Shown here in pieces: positions 31,175 through 39,397 of a DNA stretch of 64,000 nucleotides. Both the position numbers and the translations under genes were made by a program. The notes below the pieces were generated by a model that saw nothing but the letters and a program-made list of their open reading frames with translations, searched no databases and had not been told where the DNA came from. The stretch is from positions 1 through 64,000 of the forward strand of contig CAZYHC010000018.1 of NCBI GenBank assembly GCA_964646625.1, given 5' to 3'. Origin of the DNA: DAOULT01 sp964646625. Lineage in GTDB: Bacteria; Chloroflexota; Anaerolineae; CAZYHC01. The first letter of the stretch is position 1. Each line of letters starts with the position of its first letter.

Positions 31175-32320
31175 TCAGGCTTCTCTGTCCACATGACCAT
31201 TAACCCAGTGGTGCAAGATGGCGTCCACGTCGCTCAGAGCCAGGGGCTTCTCGTCGGCCACCGCCTTGATGTGGGCGGTGACGGCCTTCAACTCCGCATC
31301 GCTGAGGGTCAGCCCCAGTTGCTCGGCCCGGTTTTTGACCGCGTTCCAGCCCGTCAAACGGTGGGCGATGCTGATGTAACGGGTCATGCCAAAGTCCTGG
31401 GGATTCAGAATCTCATAGGTTTCCGGGTTATTGAGCACGGCTTTGGCGTGGACGCCAGCCTTGTGGGTAAAGGCCGTGATGCCAGTGACGTAATTGTTGA
31501 AGGGAATAGCCACGCCCACTATGTCGGCTACCAGGTTTTCCAGCTCGCGCAGCGTCTCCAGCCTGTACTTTTTAACCGATTCCCGGTTGGTGGCGTACAT
31601 GCGGGCGATGAACCCCCCCAAAGAGGTGATGCCGTTGCGTTCGCCAATGCCTAGAACGCTGGTATCCACGTGGGTGGCTCCCGCCTCCAGGGCGCTGAAG
31701 CTGTTGGCAATGGCGCAGCCGCTATCGTTGTGGCCGTGAAATTCTATATCGGCCTTGACCTCACGGCGCAACTTGCTCACCAGATCGTACACCTGGCGGG
31801 GGGTGGCTACCCCCACCGTGTCGGCGATGCCTACCCGGTCGATGCCAATGGCATCCACCTCCTTGTAGATAGCCATCAGGTCCTCTTCCTGGCTGCGAAA
31901 AGAGTCTTCGCTGCTGAAGCGTACTTCAAGGCCCTGGCTTTTGATGTAGAAGACCACTTCAAGGGCCGCTTCGATGATCTCAGGAATGCTTTTGCCGTGA
32001 CTGAATTGGCGTAACATGGAGGAGGTGCCGAACAGGACATCTATCCCGTCCGCGCCAGTATCTACCGCCCGCTTGGCATCCTCCATCTTACAACGGGTGT
32101 GGGTCACCACGCGGGTCTTGAGGCCCAGGGAGGCAATGCGCTTGGCATCGAGGAAACTTTGAGGCGAGGCCGAGGGCGAGGTCAATTCAATGTACTCTAC
32201 CCCGAACTCGTCCAGGGCCAGGGCAATCTCTACTTTTTCGTCGGGAGTGAAGTTGGCCCCTACAAACTGTTCCCCCTCTCGCAGGGTGGACTCGATGATG
32301 TTGAAGCGGTCGACAGGCAT
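31175..32320 (-). CDS. homocitrate synthase (first step of aminoadipate lysine synthesis)
   Basis: A 381-aa enzyme of the DRE-TIM metallolyase family that joins 2-oxoglutarate and acetyl-CoA. IIESTLREGEQF at the start, FHGHNDSGCAIANS and GERNGITSLGGF hold metal and substrate residues, and the HKAGVHAKA segment near residue 290 is shared with known homocitrate synthases. Length is close to Thermus enzymes. The LysW genes nearby make homocitrate synthase much more likely than isopropylmalate synthase. Homoaconitase and homoisocitrate dehydrogenase are not in this window. It has a consensus promoter and a structured leader. Confidence 0.92.
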   Translation of the reverse strand: MPVDRFNIIESTLREGEQFVGANFTPDEKVEIALALDEFGVEYIELTSPSASPQSFLDAKRIASLGLKTRVVTHTRCKMEDAKRAVDTGADGIDVLFGTSSMLRQFSHGKSIPEIIEAALEVVFYIKSQGLEVRFSSEDSFRSQEEDLMAIYKEVDAIGIDRVGIADTVGVATPRQVYDLVSKLRREVKADIEFHGHNDSGCAIANSFSALEAGATHVDTSVLGIGERNGITSLGGFIARMYATNRESVKKYRLETLRELENLVADIVGVAIPFNNYVTGITAFTHKAGVHAKAVLNNPETYEILNPQDFGMTRYISIAHRLTGWNAVKNRAEQLGLTLSDAELKAVTAHIKAVADEKPLALSDVDAILHHWVNGHVDREA

Positions 32321-32370
32321 TTTTTTCTTTCCTCCTTCAATTTTTATTTTTTGTAGCCAACCAGCCGCCG

Positions 32371-32427
32371 TTAAAAAAATAAAGCCAGCTCTCCGTCACG
32401 TCGTGGTCTGGAGAGCTAGCTGCTTTA
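32371..32427 (-). terminator. intrinsic terminator inside the homocitrate synthase leader
   Basis: On the minus strand AGCTCTCC, a 15-base loop and GGAGAGCT form a perfect 8-bp stem, extended below by TAAAGC/GCTTTA with a bulge, then TTTATTTTTTTAA. It ends about 50 bases before the start codon, so read-through must be regulated or partial. Confidence 0.85.
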
Positions 32428-32566
32428 ATCCGCTCAGATTTTTCAGCCCATACAAGCCTATCCAGACCCAGGGTCCGGCTTCCTGAAGCACTTGTTAGGC
32501 TTGGTACCACTGAAAACCTGCCACAGATGGGATGTTCTCACCTTCTGCTCATCCTCGCTAAGAGTT
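32381..32566 (-). promoter_or_regulatory. attenuator-like leader of the lysine operon
   Basis: Read on the minus strand from the predicted start near 32566. A helix AAGCCTA/TAGGCTT (32496-32502 with 32454-32460) encloses two hairpins, GCTTC/GAAGC and CCGGACC/GGTCTGG. The right arm GGTCTGGA (32461-32468) can instead pair, perfectly over 8 bp, with TCCAGACC (32405-32412) in the terminator's loop region next to its stem, so the two folds exclude each other. A four-codon frame, Met-Ser-Arg-Arg-stop, lies near the 5' end (32538-32552). This is an attenuator layout, but the signal it reads is not known. No T-box sequence or lysine riboswitch core is visible. Confidence 0.6.
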
Positions 32567-32572
32567 GACCCT

Positions 32573-32601
32573 AGTATACCACGAAATGCGCCCCGTGTCA
32601 A
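32573..32601 (-). promoter_or_regulatory. sigma-A promoter for the lysine/arginine region
   Basis: On the minus strand TTGACA, exactly 17 bases, then TATACT. This is the strongest promoter upstream of the long minus-strand region and gives a leader of roughly 245 bases before homocitrate synthase. Confidence 0.85.
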
Positions 32602-32633
32602 TAGCCACTGTTTCCAATTTCCAAAAAATCCTT

Positions 32634-32661
32634 TTGCAATAAAGGGCTTTTCGCGTATAAT
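32634..32661 (+). promoter_or_regulatory. promoter for the GT39 gene
   Basis: TTGCAA, a 16-base spacer, then TATAAT at 32656-32661. The predicted start, near 32668, lies only about 3 bases before the ATG at 32671, so the mRNA may be leaderless, or translation may start at the GTG at 32722, which has GGGAG 5 bases upstream. Confidence 0.6.
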
Positions 32662-32670
32662 ATAATTATT

Positions 32671-35600
32671 ATGGAGCGGAGACTTAAGTCCCTTTTACGG
32701 AGAGAGGGAAAGGGAGAAGCAGTGCAGGTGTTTAGTTTGCCTGAGCGGTACGGGGAAAGGATAATTTTGCTGTTCGTAGTGCTTTTGGGGATGGCGCTCA
32801 CCTGCTATCGGCTGGCTGAGCCACCCTGGAATGGAGAGCAGCGTGATTATATGTTTGCGGAGTATGCTCACAACGCTCGTAATCATCTGCGGTTTGGTTA
32901 TGGGGAAACCAAGCTGGGACTGGTTCTCGATTACGGCTGGCTTAAACCCGCAGACGGGTTCCACTACCGGGTTGATCACCCCTTTCTGTTTCCTTTTTTA
33001 GTTTCGCTCAGCTATTTGTTTTTTGGCGTGCACGAATGGAGCGCCAGGCTGCCCAATGTGTTGATGTCTGTGGTAGAGGTAGTTATCATTTACCTTCTGG
33101 GACGTGTTCTCTTCGGGAGAAGAAGAGAAGCGCTTTTGGCGGCCTTTTTGGCGGCCCTTTTCCCTGTGCGCTGCTTTTATGGGCTTTTGACCACCCCCAC
33201 CAACTTTGCTGCGTTTTTTGGTTTGTTAACTCTTTTGTTCTATCAATTATGGATTTTGAGAAGCAGTAGAGTCTATTACGTAGCTATGTATGTAAGCTTT
33301 ATCGCGGGAGCCTTTTCCGATTGGGAGGCTTATTTTGCAGTGCCCGTCATTTTAGCGCATTACTTCCTGTGGGGCTCCGGTCGGAGCAGGAATTGGCGGT
33401 TTATCGTCACTTTTGGGCTGCTCCCTTTTCTGACCTTTGGCCTGCACGTAGGGTGGATGTGCTTGCTGGCGGGCTGGCCCTATCTTCAGGATTTCTTTAC
33501 CATAGTATTCTTAAATCGCTTGTCTTCGATAGGAAACGTTGAAGAGGCTTTCACTACGACAGAGTTCTACCAGGTAGGCTATAGGCGGTCCGTGAGCTTC
33601 TTTTCCTTACCGGTTATGGTGATGTCCTTTATGTGGCTGGTCGTTTTCCTGGTGAAAGTGCTATGGCCGCTCGTGCTTCGGCTGGCTGCCAGGAGTGGGG
33701 TGTTAAGAACTGAGTCTGGAACCATTCCAATCAGCAATTATCGCCGCCAGGAGACTTTGCTTTTTGCTCTTCTGTTGTTGCCTTTAAGTCATAACCTGAT
33801 TTTTCGAAATTTGGTGTTCATCCATGATTATATTATTTATAATCTCATCCCATTTTTTGCCCTTTCTGCCGCCTTATTTCCTGCGTTAGTGGCTCGTTCG
33901 GTTTCTCTTCGGGTGCGCAGGGTGGTGGTTATTTGTGTTATGGTGATAATGATTTGTGTGTTTGCTTTTGAAGCTATTAGCTCTTTTGCTCAACTTAATC
34001 GCTCCGTACAACCTGTACTCATAGAGAGAGCGAAATACCTGGCGGGTAAAGAGATCAACCGTATTGTGCCCAAAGAGGCCAGGGTGATGCTCTCTTTTAA
34101 ACCTCCCTTGATGCTGATGTTTTACGCCGACCGCCCCTGGGCAAGAGTAACAGACCTGCAAACCTTCCAATCCCTCCTGAAAGCATATCAGTCTTTTACC
34201 CATTACGTCTTTGATTCTATGACCCCTTGCAGTGAAGAATTAAGCAGATACCTGGTAGAGAATTATCCTGCTACTAACGTCTACCACTTCACCATCTTTG
34301 ACTTACGGCAACATGGCTCGACGGTACTGGCCGGAGAAGAGGACATTTCGCACAGGGTGGCAGCCAATTTTGCCGACCGAATACTCTTTCTGGGTTACAA
34401 CGTGGATGAAAACATTCAGCACAACGAGCGAGAGATCGGGTGGTGGGAGAGATACTTGAACCCTACCCCTGAGCTTTTGCCCGAATATAGAACCACCTTT
34501 CACCTCACCTATTTCTGGCAGTGTTTGGCGGAGGTGGAGGAAGATTACGCTATCCAGGTTGTTTTGGAGGGGTATTATGGTAAGCTGTACCTGGTGGATC
34601 ATCTTCACCAGCCGGTCAACGGGAGCTATCCCACCTCGTTGTGGCGAAAGGGAGCGGTGATCAAGGAAGAATACGAGCTGGAAATTCCTCACGGGTACCC
34701 GCCGCTACAGTACACTTTGTGGCTTGGGGTGCAGAGAGGGGATGGGGAAAGGCTGAGAGTTTCGGCCCCGGCTGAAGTTAAGGGGGAGCGGGTGAAAGTG
34801 GGGGTGATTTCCGTGGAGCCTGTTACTCCTCCCCCTTCCCTGCCGGATGCTCCTGCCCCAATACAAAAAGGAAGCGAGGCCGACGTCGATGGAGAAATCC
34901 TGTTTTCAGGCTACGACTTGGAACCCCCTCTACCTTCAGCAGGAGATAAGTTAAAGCTGACCACCTATTGGCGCTGTCTGCACCCCCCGGCTGAAGATTA
35001 TCGGGCCTTTTTGTTCCTGAGGAGTGGGGATTATGAATACTCTCGTTTCCTGCCTTTGGGGTTGACCAGGTTGTGGCAGCCAGATCGTTTCTACCAGAGC
35101 GTAACGGAAATACCTCTACATCCTTACCTGTTGCCCGGTACGTACTCGCTGGAGTTGAGGCTGGAAAAGAAAGGGAGCTTTAAAACCAGGCTAAAGCTGG
35201 CCGAAATCGACGTTCCAGGCCCCAGGAGGCACGTTATCGCCCAGGTTGGGGCCGCTAATTATTCCGATAAAGATGCTCCCTGGGATGCTCCCTTGATGGA
35301 AAGTGCGGAGCCATTCTCGCTGCCTTTCACGCTCAGTGGGGGGCAGGAGGTAGAGGTGGTAGTCGGCTGGCCGGAAAGCCTTTCCGGAGCTAAAACCAGG
35401 GTGGACGTTTACCTTAAAAACGAGTTCTGGCGTAAATATTTAAAAACGTGGATCGTCAGTAAGGATAAATATAGCTTTACGAAGCTAAGGCTCCCGGCTC
35501 ACCTGATCAATGCTGGTGAAAATATTATAGAGTTACACCCTGCGCCACCCCCGGTCAGGATAAGATACTCCGGTTGGCGGGCAGTGGTGGATTGGCTCTT

Positions 35601-36171
35601 CCCGGATTTGCTTCAGGATCCGCTGCTGCACGATGATTATGAAGATTGGGCCCGCCCGGATTTTATACAGGCGCACGCTGTTGAGTGGAGGGACTCCTGG
35701 AATGATTATTACGACCTGGCGCAGGTGTATTACCAGAATAAAATGTTCAAGGAGGCGGCGGCCCTTTGGGAAGAGGCTTTGAGCAAAGAGTTGGCAGCGG
35801 AGCATCGTATCGACGTGAACCTGGGAGATAAGGTGCAGGTTATGGCCGCCAATTTCATTCCCCAGGGGGAGGGTCGGGTGCAAATAGAGATATATTTCCG
35901 CTGTCTGGAGGAGATGGACCAGGACTATACGTTATGGCTTCACGCCAAACCGGCGGAAACAGAACAGCCTCATTTTACATTCGATCACCTGTTGCCCACC
36001 GCGCTCTGGGAGAGAGGGATGGTATATAGAGACACTTATCTTGCCCAGTTACCGCCGGGGCGTTATCAATTCACTGGTGGCCTATGGCGTTGGCAAAATG
36101 AAGAGCGGTTGTGGAGAATGGACGAACCTGAGCGCCATGAAGTTGACTTAGGTCACGTGGAAGTTAGATAA
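32671..36171 (+). CDS. large membrane glycosyltransferase-like protein (GT39/PMT) with three C-terminal beta-modules
   Basis: A 1166-aa protein. The N-terminal half has about nine to eleven membrane segments. It shows the GT-C pattern LAEPPWNGEQRDYMFAEYA, then HPFLFPFLVSLSYLFFGVHE and WSARLPNVLMS, as in GT39/ArnT-like enzymes that use polyprenyl-linked sugars. The C-terminal half, outside the membrane, holds a repeated module seen as LTYFWQCL (about residue 610), LTTYWRCL (about 767) and IEIYFRCL (about 1071), each followed by an 'EDY...' strand and a 'P.g.Y' turn. This layout is common in Chloroflexota. Its GC content is lower than its neighbours. Which sugar or protein it acts on is unknown. 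Confidence 0.85.
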   Translation: MERRLKSLLRREGKGEAVQVFSLPERYGERIILLFVVLLGMALTCYRLAEPPWNGEQRDYMFAEYAHNARNHLRFGYGETKLGLVLDYGWLKPADGFHYRVDHPFLFPFLVSLSYLFFGVHEWSARLPNVLMSVVEVVIIYLLGRVLFGRRREALLAAFLAALFPVRCFYGLLTTPTNFAAFFGLLTLLFYQLWILRSSRVYYVAMYVSFIAGAFSDWEAYFAVPVILAHYFLWGSGRSRNWRFIVTFGLLPFLTFGLHVGWMCLLAGWPYLQDFFTIVFLNRLSSIGNVEEAFTTTEFYQVGYRRSVSFFSLPVMVMSFMWLVVFLVKVLWPLVLRLAARSGVLRTESGTIPISNYRRQETLLFALLLLPLSHNLIFRNLVFIHDYIIYNLIPFFALSAALFPALVARSVSLRVRRVVVICVMVIMICVFAFEAISSFAQLNRSVQPVLIERAKYLAGKEINRIVPKEARVMLSFKPPLMLMFYADRPWARVTDLQTFQSLLKAYQSFTHYVFDSMTPCSEELSRYLVENYPATNVYHFTIFDLRQHGSTVLAGEEDISHRVAANFADRILFLGYNVDENIQHNEREIGWWERYLNPTPELLPEYRTTFHLTYFWQCLAEVEEDYAIQVVLEGYYGKLYLVDHLHQPVNGSYPTSLWRKGAVIKEEYELEIPHGYPPLQYTLWLGVQRGDGERLRVSAPAEVKGERVKVGVISVEPVTPPPSLPDAPAPIQKGSEADVDGEILFSGYDLEPPLPSAGDKLKLTTYWRCLHPPAEDYRAFLFLRSGDYEYSRFLPLGLTRLWQPDRFYQSVTEIPLHPYLLPGTYSLELRLEKKGSFKTRLKLAEIDVPGPRRHVIAQVGAANYSDKDAPWDAPLMESAEPFSLPFTLSGGQEVEVVVGWPESLSGAKTRVDVYLKNEFWRKYLKTWIVSKDKYSFTKLRLPAHLINAGENIIELHPAPPPVRIRYSGWRAVVDWLFPDLLQDPLLHDDYEDWARPDFIQAHAVEWRDSWNDYYDLAQVYYQNKMFKEAAALWEEALSKELAAEHRIDVNLGDKVQVMAANFIPQGEGRVQIEIYFRCLEEMDQDYTLWLHAKPAETEQPHFTFDHLLPTALWERGMVYRDTYLAQLPPGRYQFTGGLWRWQNEERLWRMDEPERHEVDLGHVEVR

Positions 36172-36279
36172 TGACGATACACTCCGCGGCCAACTCCGCA
36201 AGCGTTGGCAATTTCACCAGACTGTGCTAAAATACGGCGAAGGGAACGAGAAAAGTTCAAGCCGAAGTCAGGAGGAAAA

Positions 36280-36588
36280 ATGACCTATACAATAACCGTC
36301 TCTTCAGAAACCTATGAATTGTTGGAGAGACGTGCTAGCAAGGAAGGACGCTCTCCAGATCAGATAGCTGATATGCTATTAAAGCAGCATCTTTGGGATA
36401 TCCCTTCTTCTAATTTACAGGAGCTATGGCAAAATAGTATAGACCGCCTCTTGCGAGAAATGGCGGGATTAAGAGAGAATGAGCCTTTAGACATTCCCTC
36501 TGCTCAGGAAATCCGCGAGGAAATCAGCAAACATATTCCTCCTGATGTGAAGCTCTCCGACGAAATCGTTGCTATGCGTGAGGAATAG
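36280..36588 (+). CDS. VapB-type antitoxin of a PIN-domain pair
   Basis: A 102-aa protein starting at ATG with AGGAGG 5 bases upstream, not at the earlier frame start. TITVSSETYELLERRASKEG followed by RSPDQIADMLLKQHL has the ribbon-helix-helix look, and the C-terminal acidic part is likely to bind the toxin. It is followed 3 bases later by a PIN toxin gene. Family assignment beyond VapB-like is not possible. Confidence 0.75.
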   Translation: MTYTITVSSETYELLERRASKEGRSPDQIADMLLKQHLWDIPSSNLQELWQNSIDRLLREMAGLRENEPLDIPSAQEIREEISKHIPPDVKLSDEIVAMREE

Positions 36589-36591
36589 TAG

Positions 36592-37092
36592 ATGAAACAT
36601 TTTTTCCTCGACGCCAGTGCTCTGATTAAACGCTACCATCCTGAAGTTGGGACGCAAATTGTCAACCAACTGGTGGATAAACTCTTATCCGTATCCCCAG
36701 ACAGGCTTATCATTTCACAATTAGGAATAGCCGAGGTTGTCTCAGTCTTGAACCGCAAACGAAATGCAGGGCAGATAACAGATTCTTTTTTCAAACGCGC
36801 CGCCTCATCAGTGCTCTCAGAAAGTAAAACTATGTTTGTGGAATTTATCGGACCGGATGTTATCCCGCGCTCTATACCTCTTATCTCGCAGCACAACCTC
36901 AACGCTTCCGATGCCCTCTACCTCCGGCAAATCCTTGACTGGCAGGCCCAACACGGGCCAACAGGCAATCAAATTGCTCTGGTAGCTGCCGACCAACGCC
37001 TCCTCCGCGCCGCAGACCGAGAAAGCATAGCCTGCCTTGACCCCGAAGCAGCCGACCTTACGGCGGTGGAAACGCTGCTGAACGGCCAGTAA
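36592..37092 (+). CDS. vapC: PIN-domain toxin (VapC-like)
   Basis: A 166-aa PIN nuclease. The acidic metal-binding set is visible as D7 (FLDASALIKRYH), E48 (GIAEVV), D107 (NASDALYL) and D134 (VAADQRLL). It is somewhat longer than a typical VapC (about 130 aa). Members cut tRNA or rRNA. Its antitoxin is just upstream. Confidence 0.88.
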   Translation: MKHFFLDASALIKRYHPEVGTQIVNQLVDKLLSVSPDRLIISQLGIAEVVSVLNRKRNAGQITDSFFKRAASSVLSESKTMFVEFIGPDVIPRSIPLISQHNLNASDALYLRQILDWQAQHGPTGNQIALVAADQRLLRAADRESIACLDPEAADLTAVETLLNGQ

Positions 37093-37143
37093 CCCCCAGC
37101 GAACCGCCAAACCCTCCGTGCTAGCGGAGGAGTGGCTTACTTG

Positions 37144-37173
37144 TTGACAGAGGTGTAAAGCCTCTGATATGAT
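37144..37173 (+). promoter_or_regulatory. promoter for tgt
   Basis: TTGACA at 37144-37149, then TATGAT at 37168-37173, 18 bases apart. A second TATAAT overlaps at 37173. The leader of about 95 bases to tgt holds no obvious fold. Confidence 0.55.
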
Positions 37174-37275
37174 ATAATGAGGCTGCCTGAGAGCAGAACG
37201 TGGAGGGTTTGAATGGCTGAGCCGTTGCAAATGGCTTGTGCTATCTGATTGATAAAGAACTAGAAGAGTTGCAGA

Positions 37276-38466
37276 GTGCCCGTTAAATCCGTGCAAAGAA
37301 AGAATTTTGGTTTTACTCTGATCAAACGCGACCCACATAGTCAGGCCCGTGTGGGGGAATATCATACCCCTCACGGCGTCGTTCCCACCCCTGTTTTCGC
37401 CCCGGTGGGCACCCAGGCCACGGTGAAGTCTCTCTCGCCCCGCGAGCTGAAGGAACTGGAGGCCCCGTTGGTCCTGGCTAACACCTATCACCTTTATCTG
37501 CGGCCCGGCCCCGAGGTGATCGCCTCGCTGGGCGGGCTGCATCGTTTCATGGCCTGGGATGGCCCCCTCCTGACCGATAGCGGTGGGTTCCAGGTTTTCA
37601 GCCTGGAGCATCTGCGCCGCTTTGACGACGAAGGGGTGGTGTTCCGTTCCCACATCGACGGGTCCGAGCACCTTTTCAGCCCGGAAAGGGTCGTCGAGAT
37701 TCAGGAAAAGCTGGGAGCCGACATCATCATGTGTCTGGACGAGTGCGCTCCGCCTCTGGATTACGGGTACAACGTGCGTGCCCTGGCGCGCACCCACTTA
37801 TGGGCGGAACGTTGTCGGGCCGCTCAGCGTCGTGAGGATCAGGCCCTCTTCGGCATCGTGCAAGGCGGCATCTTCGCCGACCTGCGCCAACGGAGCGCCC
37901 GGTTCCTGACCGGCCTGGACTTCCCTGGCTACGCCATCGGCGGCCTGTCGGTGGGCGAACCCAAAGAGGCGATGCACGCCATGCTGGAGGAAACCGTCCC
38001 TCTCCTGCCGGAGGATAGCCCCCGCTATTTGATGGGCGTGGGCTCGCCGGAGGACATGTTTGAGTGCGTGGCCCGCGGCATAGATGTGTTCGATTGCGTG
38101 CTGCCCACCCGCATCGCTCGCAACGGAGCGCTCCTGACCCGTAGCGGTCGGCTCAACATCCGCAACGCCCGCTACGCTGACGATCCGGCCCCTGTCGAGG
38201 AGGGTTGTGCTTGCTATACCTGCCGTACTTTCTCCCGCGCTTACCTGCGCCACCTGATCCGGGCCAGGGAACTGCTGGGCTATCGCCTGACCACCGTGCA
38301 CAACGTGCATTTCCTGCTGAATTTGATGCGAGAGATACGCCAGTCTATCCTGGACGGCACCTTTGCCCCCTTCAAGGAAGAGTTTCTAGCCGGTTACCGG
38401 ATCGTCGAGCACGAGGTCCGGCAGCGAGATAGAAAGGCCCGCCTGCGTAGCCTGGGCCGAATTTGA
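37276..38466 (+). CDS. tgt: tRNA-guanine transglycosylase Tgt
   Basis: A 396-aa enzyme that swaps guanine-34 of tRNA for a queuine precursor. DSGGFQVFSL, FGIVQGGIFADL and GGLSVGEPKEAM bind the base, the catalytic Asp is in FDCVLPTRIARNG, and the zinc site is CACYTC with a later His. It starts at GTG (a second GTG five codons on is possible). Length is normal. Other queuosine genes are not in this window. Confidence 0.97.
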   Translation: MPVKSVQRKNFGFTLIKRDPHSQARVGEYHTPHGVVPTPVFAPVGTQATVKSLSPRELKELEAPLVLANTYHLYLRPGPEVIASLGGLHRFMAWDGPLLTDSGGFQVFSLEHLRRFDDEGVVFRSHIDGSEHLFSPERVVEIQEKLGADIIMCLDECAPPLDYGYNVRALARTHLWAERCRAAQRREDQALFGIVQGGIFADLRQRSARFLTGLDFPGYAIGGLSVGEPKEAMHAMLEETVPLLPEDSPRYLMGVGSPEDMFECVARGIDVFDCVLPTRIARNGALLTRSGRLNIRNARYADDPAPVEEGCACYTCRTFSRAYLRHLIRARELLGYRLTTVHNVHFLLNLMREIRQSILDGTFAPFKEEFLAGYRIVEHEVRQRDRKARLRSLGRI

Positions 38467-38493
38467 CCCATTGAAGTTAACCCATTAAGGAGG

Positions 38494-38527
38494 AGGTGCC
38501 TGGCGCTTCCCAAAGTGCCAGACACCT
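38494..38527. repeat. R1 palindrome (variant) between tgt and uppP
   Basis: AGGTGCCTGGCGCTT, CCC, AAAGTGCCAGACACCT. Two substitutions weaken one arm. Confidence 0.85.
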
Positions 38528-38548
38528 GTAAGGAGAGCGAAAAAACCT

Positions 38549-39397
38549 ATGGATGTCATTCAAGCGCTGGTTCTGGGCCTGGTGCAGGGCGCCACCGAGT
38601 TCATTCCCGTCAGCAGTTCGGGCCATCTGGTGCTGGTGCCCTGGCTTATGGGCTGGCAGAAACCCGATCTGGTTTTCGACACCACCCTGCACCTGGGCAC
38701 CATCGTGGCGGTAGTGGCCTTTTTCTGGCGTGATCTGATCGGGCTGGCCTGGGCCTGGCTGCGCAGCCTGTTTATGCGCGACAGGGCGATGTTAGAAGAG
38801 GGAGCGGTGTCCCTGCCCTCCTATTTCGTGCAGGCCAAGCTGGCCTGGCTGATCATCGTGGGCACCGTACCCGCCGCTACGATGGGCATCGTTCTGGGGG
38901 ACTTTTTTGAATCCCTCTTCGGCTCGCCCCTGCGGGTAGCCATCCTGCTGCTGGTCACGGGCCTGATCCTGGCCGTCGGCGAGCGGTTAGGGCATCGTCA
39001 TCGGGAGATAGACCACCTGTTCCTGTTCGATGCTACGCTCATCGGCCTCGCGCAGGGCTGCGCCATCGCTCCGGGCATCTCCCGTTCGGGAGCGACCATC
39101 GCCATGGGCTTGCTGCTGGGCCTCAAGCGGGACTCGTCTGCCCGCTACAGTTTTCTGCTGGCTACGCCCATCGTCGTCGGGACCGGGCTGCTGCAACTCC
39201 TGGAATTGTTCTCCGAGGGAGTGACCATCTCTCAGCTCGGAATTCTGGCCCTCGGCTTTCTGGCGGCGGCCCTCAGCGGTTACTTTTGCATCAAGGTTCT
39301 GCTCTCCTACCTGGCGCGCAGAACTTTATATCCCTTCGCCCTGTATTGTTGGCTGGCCGGGGGAATATGTTTGCTCATCGCTTTGCTCAGAGGATAG
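38549..39397 (+). CDS. uppP: undecaprenyl-diphosphatase UppP (BacA)
   Basis: A 282-aa membrane phosphatase with about eight membrane segments. It recycles the undecaprenyl carrier for cell-wall synthesis. VQGATEFIPVSSSGHLVLVP (about residues 13-32) and APGISRSGATIAMG hold the conserved Glu, His and Arg. Preceded by AGGAGAG. Its 3' end overlaps the next gene by 31 bases. Confidence 0.97.
   Translation: MDVIQALVLGLVQGATEFIPVSSSGHLVLVPWLMGWQKPDLVFDTTLHLGTIVAVVAFFWRDLIGLAWAWLRSLFMRDRAMLEEGAVSLPSYFVQAKLAWLIIVGTVPAATMGIVLGDFFESLFGSPLRVAILLLVTGLILAVGERLGHRHREIDHLFLFDATLIGLAQGCAIAPGISRSGATIAMGLLLGLKRDSSARYSFLLATPIVVGTGLLQLLELFSEGVTISQLGILALGFLAAALSGYFCIKVLLSYLARRTLYPFALYCWLAGGICLLIALLRG

Noticed and set aside
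32371..32566. T-box or lysine riboswitch in the homocitrate synthase leader
   Set aside because: No AGGGUGGNACCGCG-type T-box sequence or lysine-aptamer core could be found, so only an unassigned attenuator is claimed.
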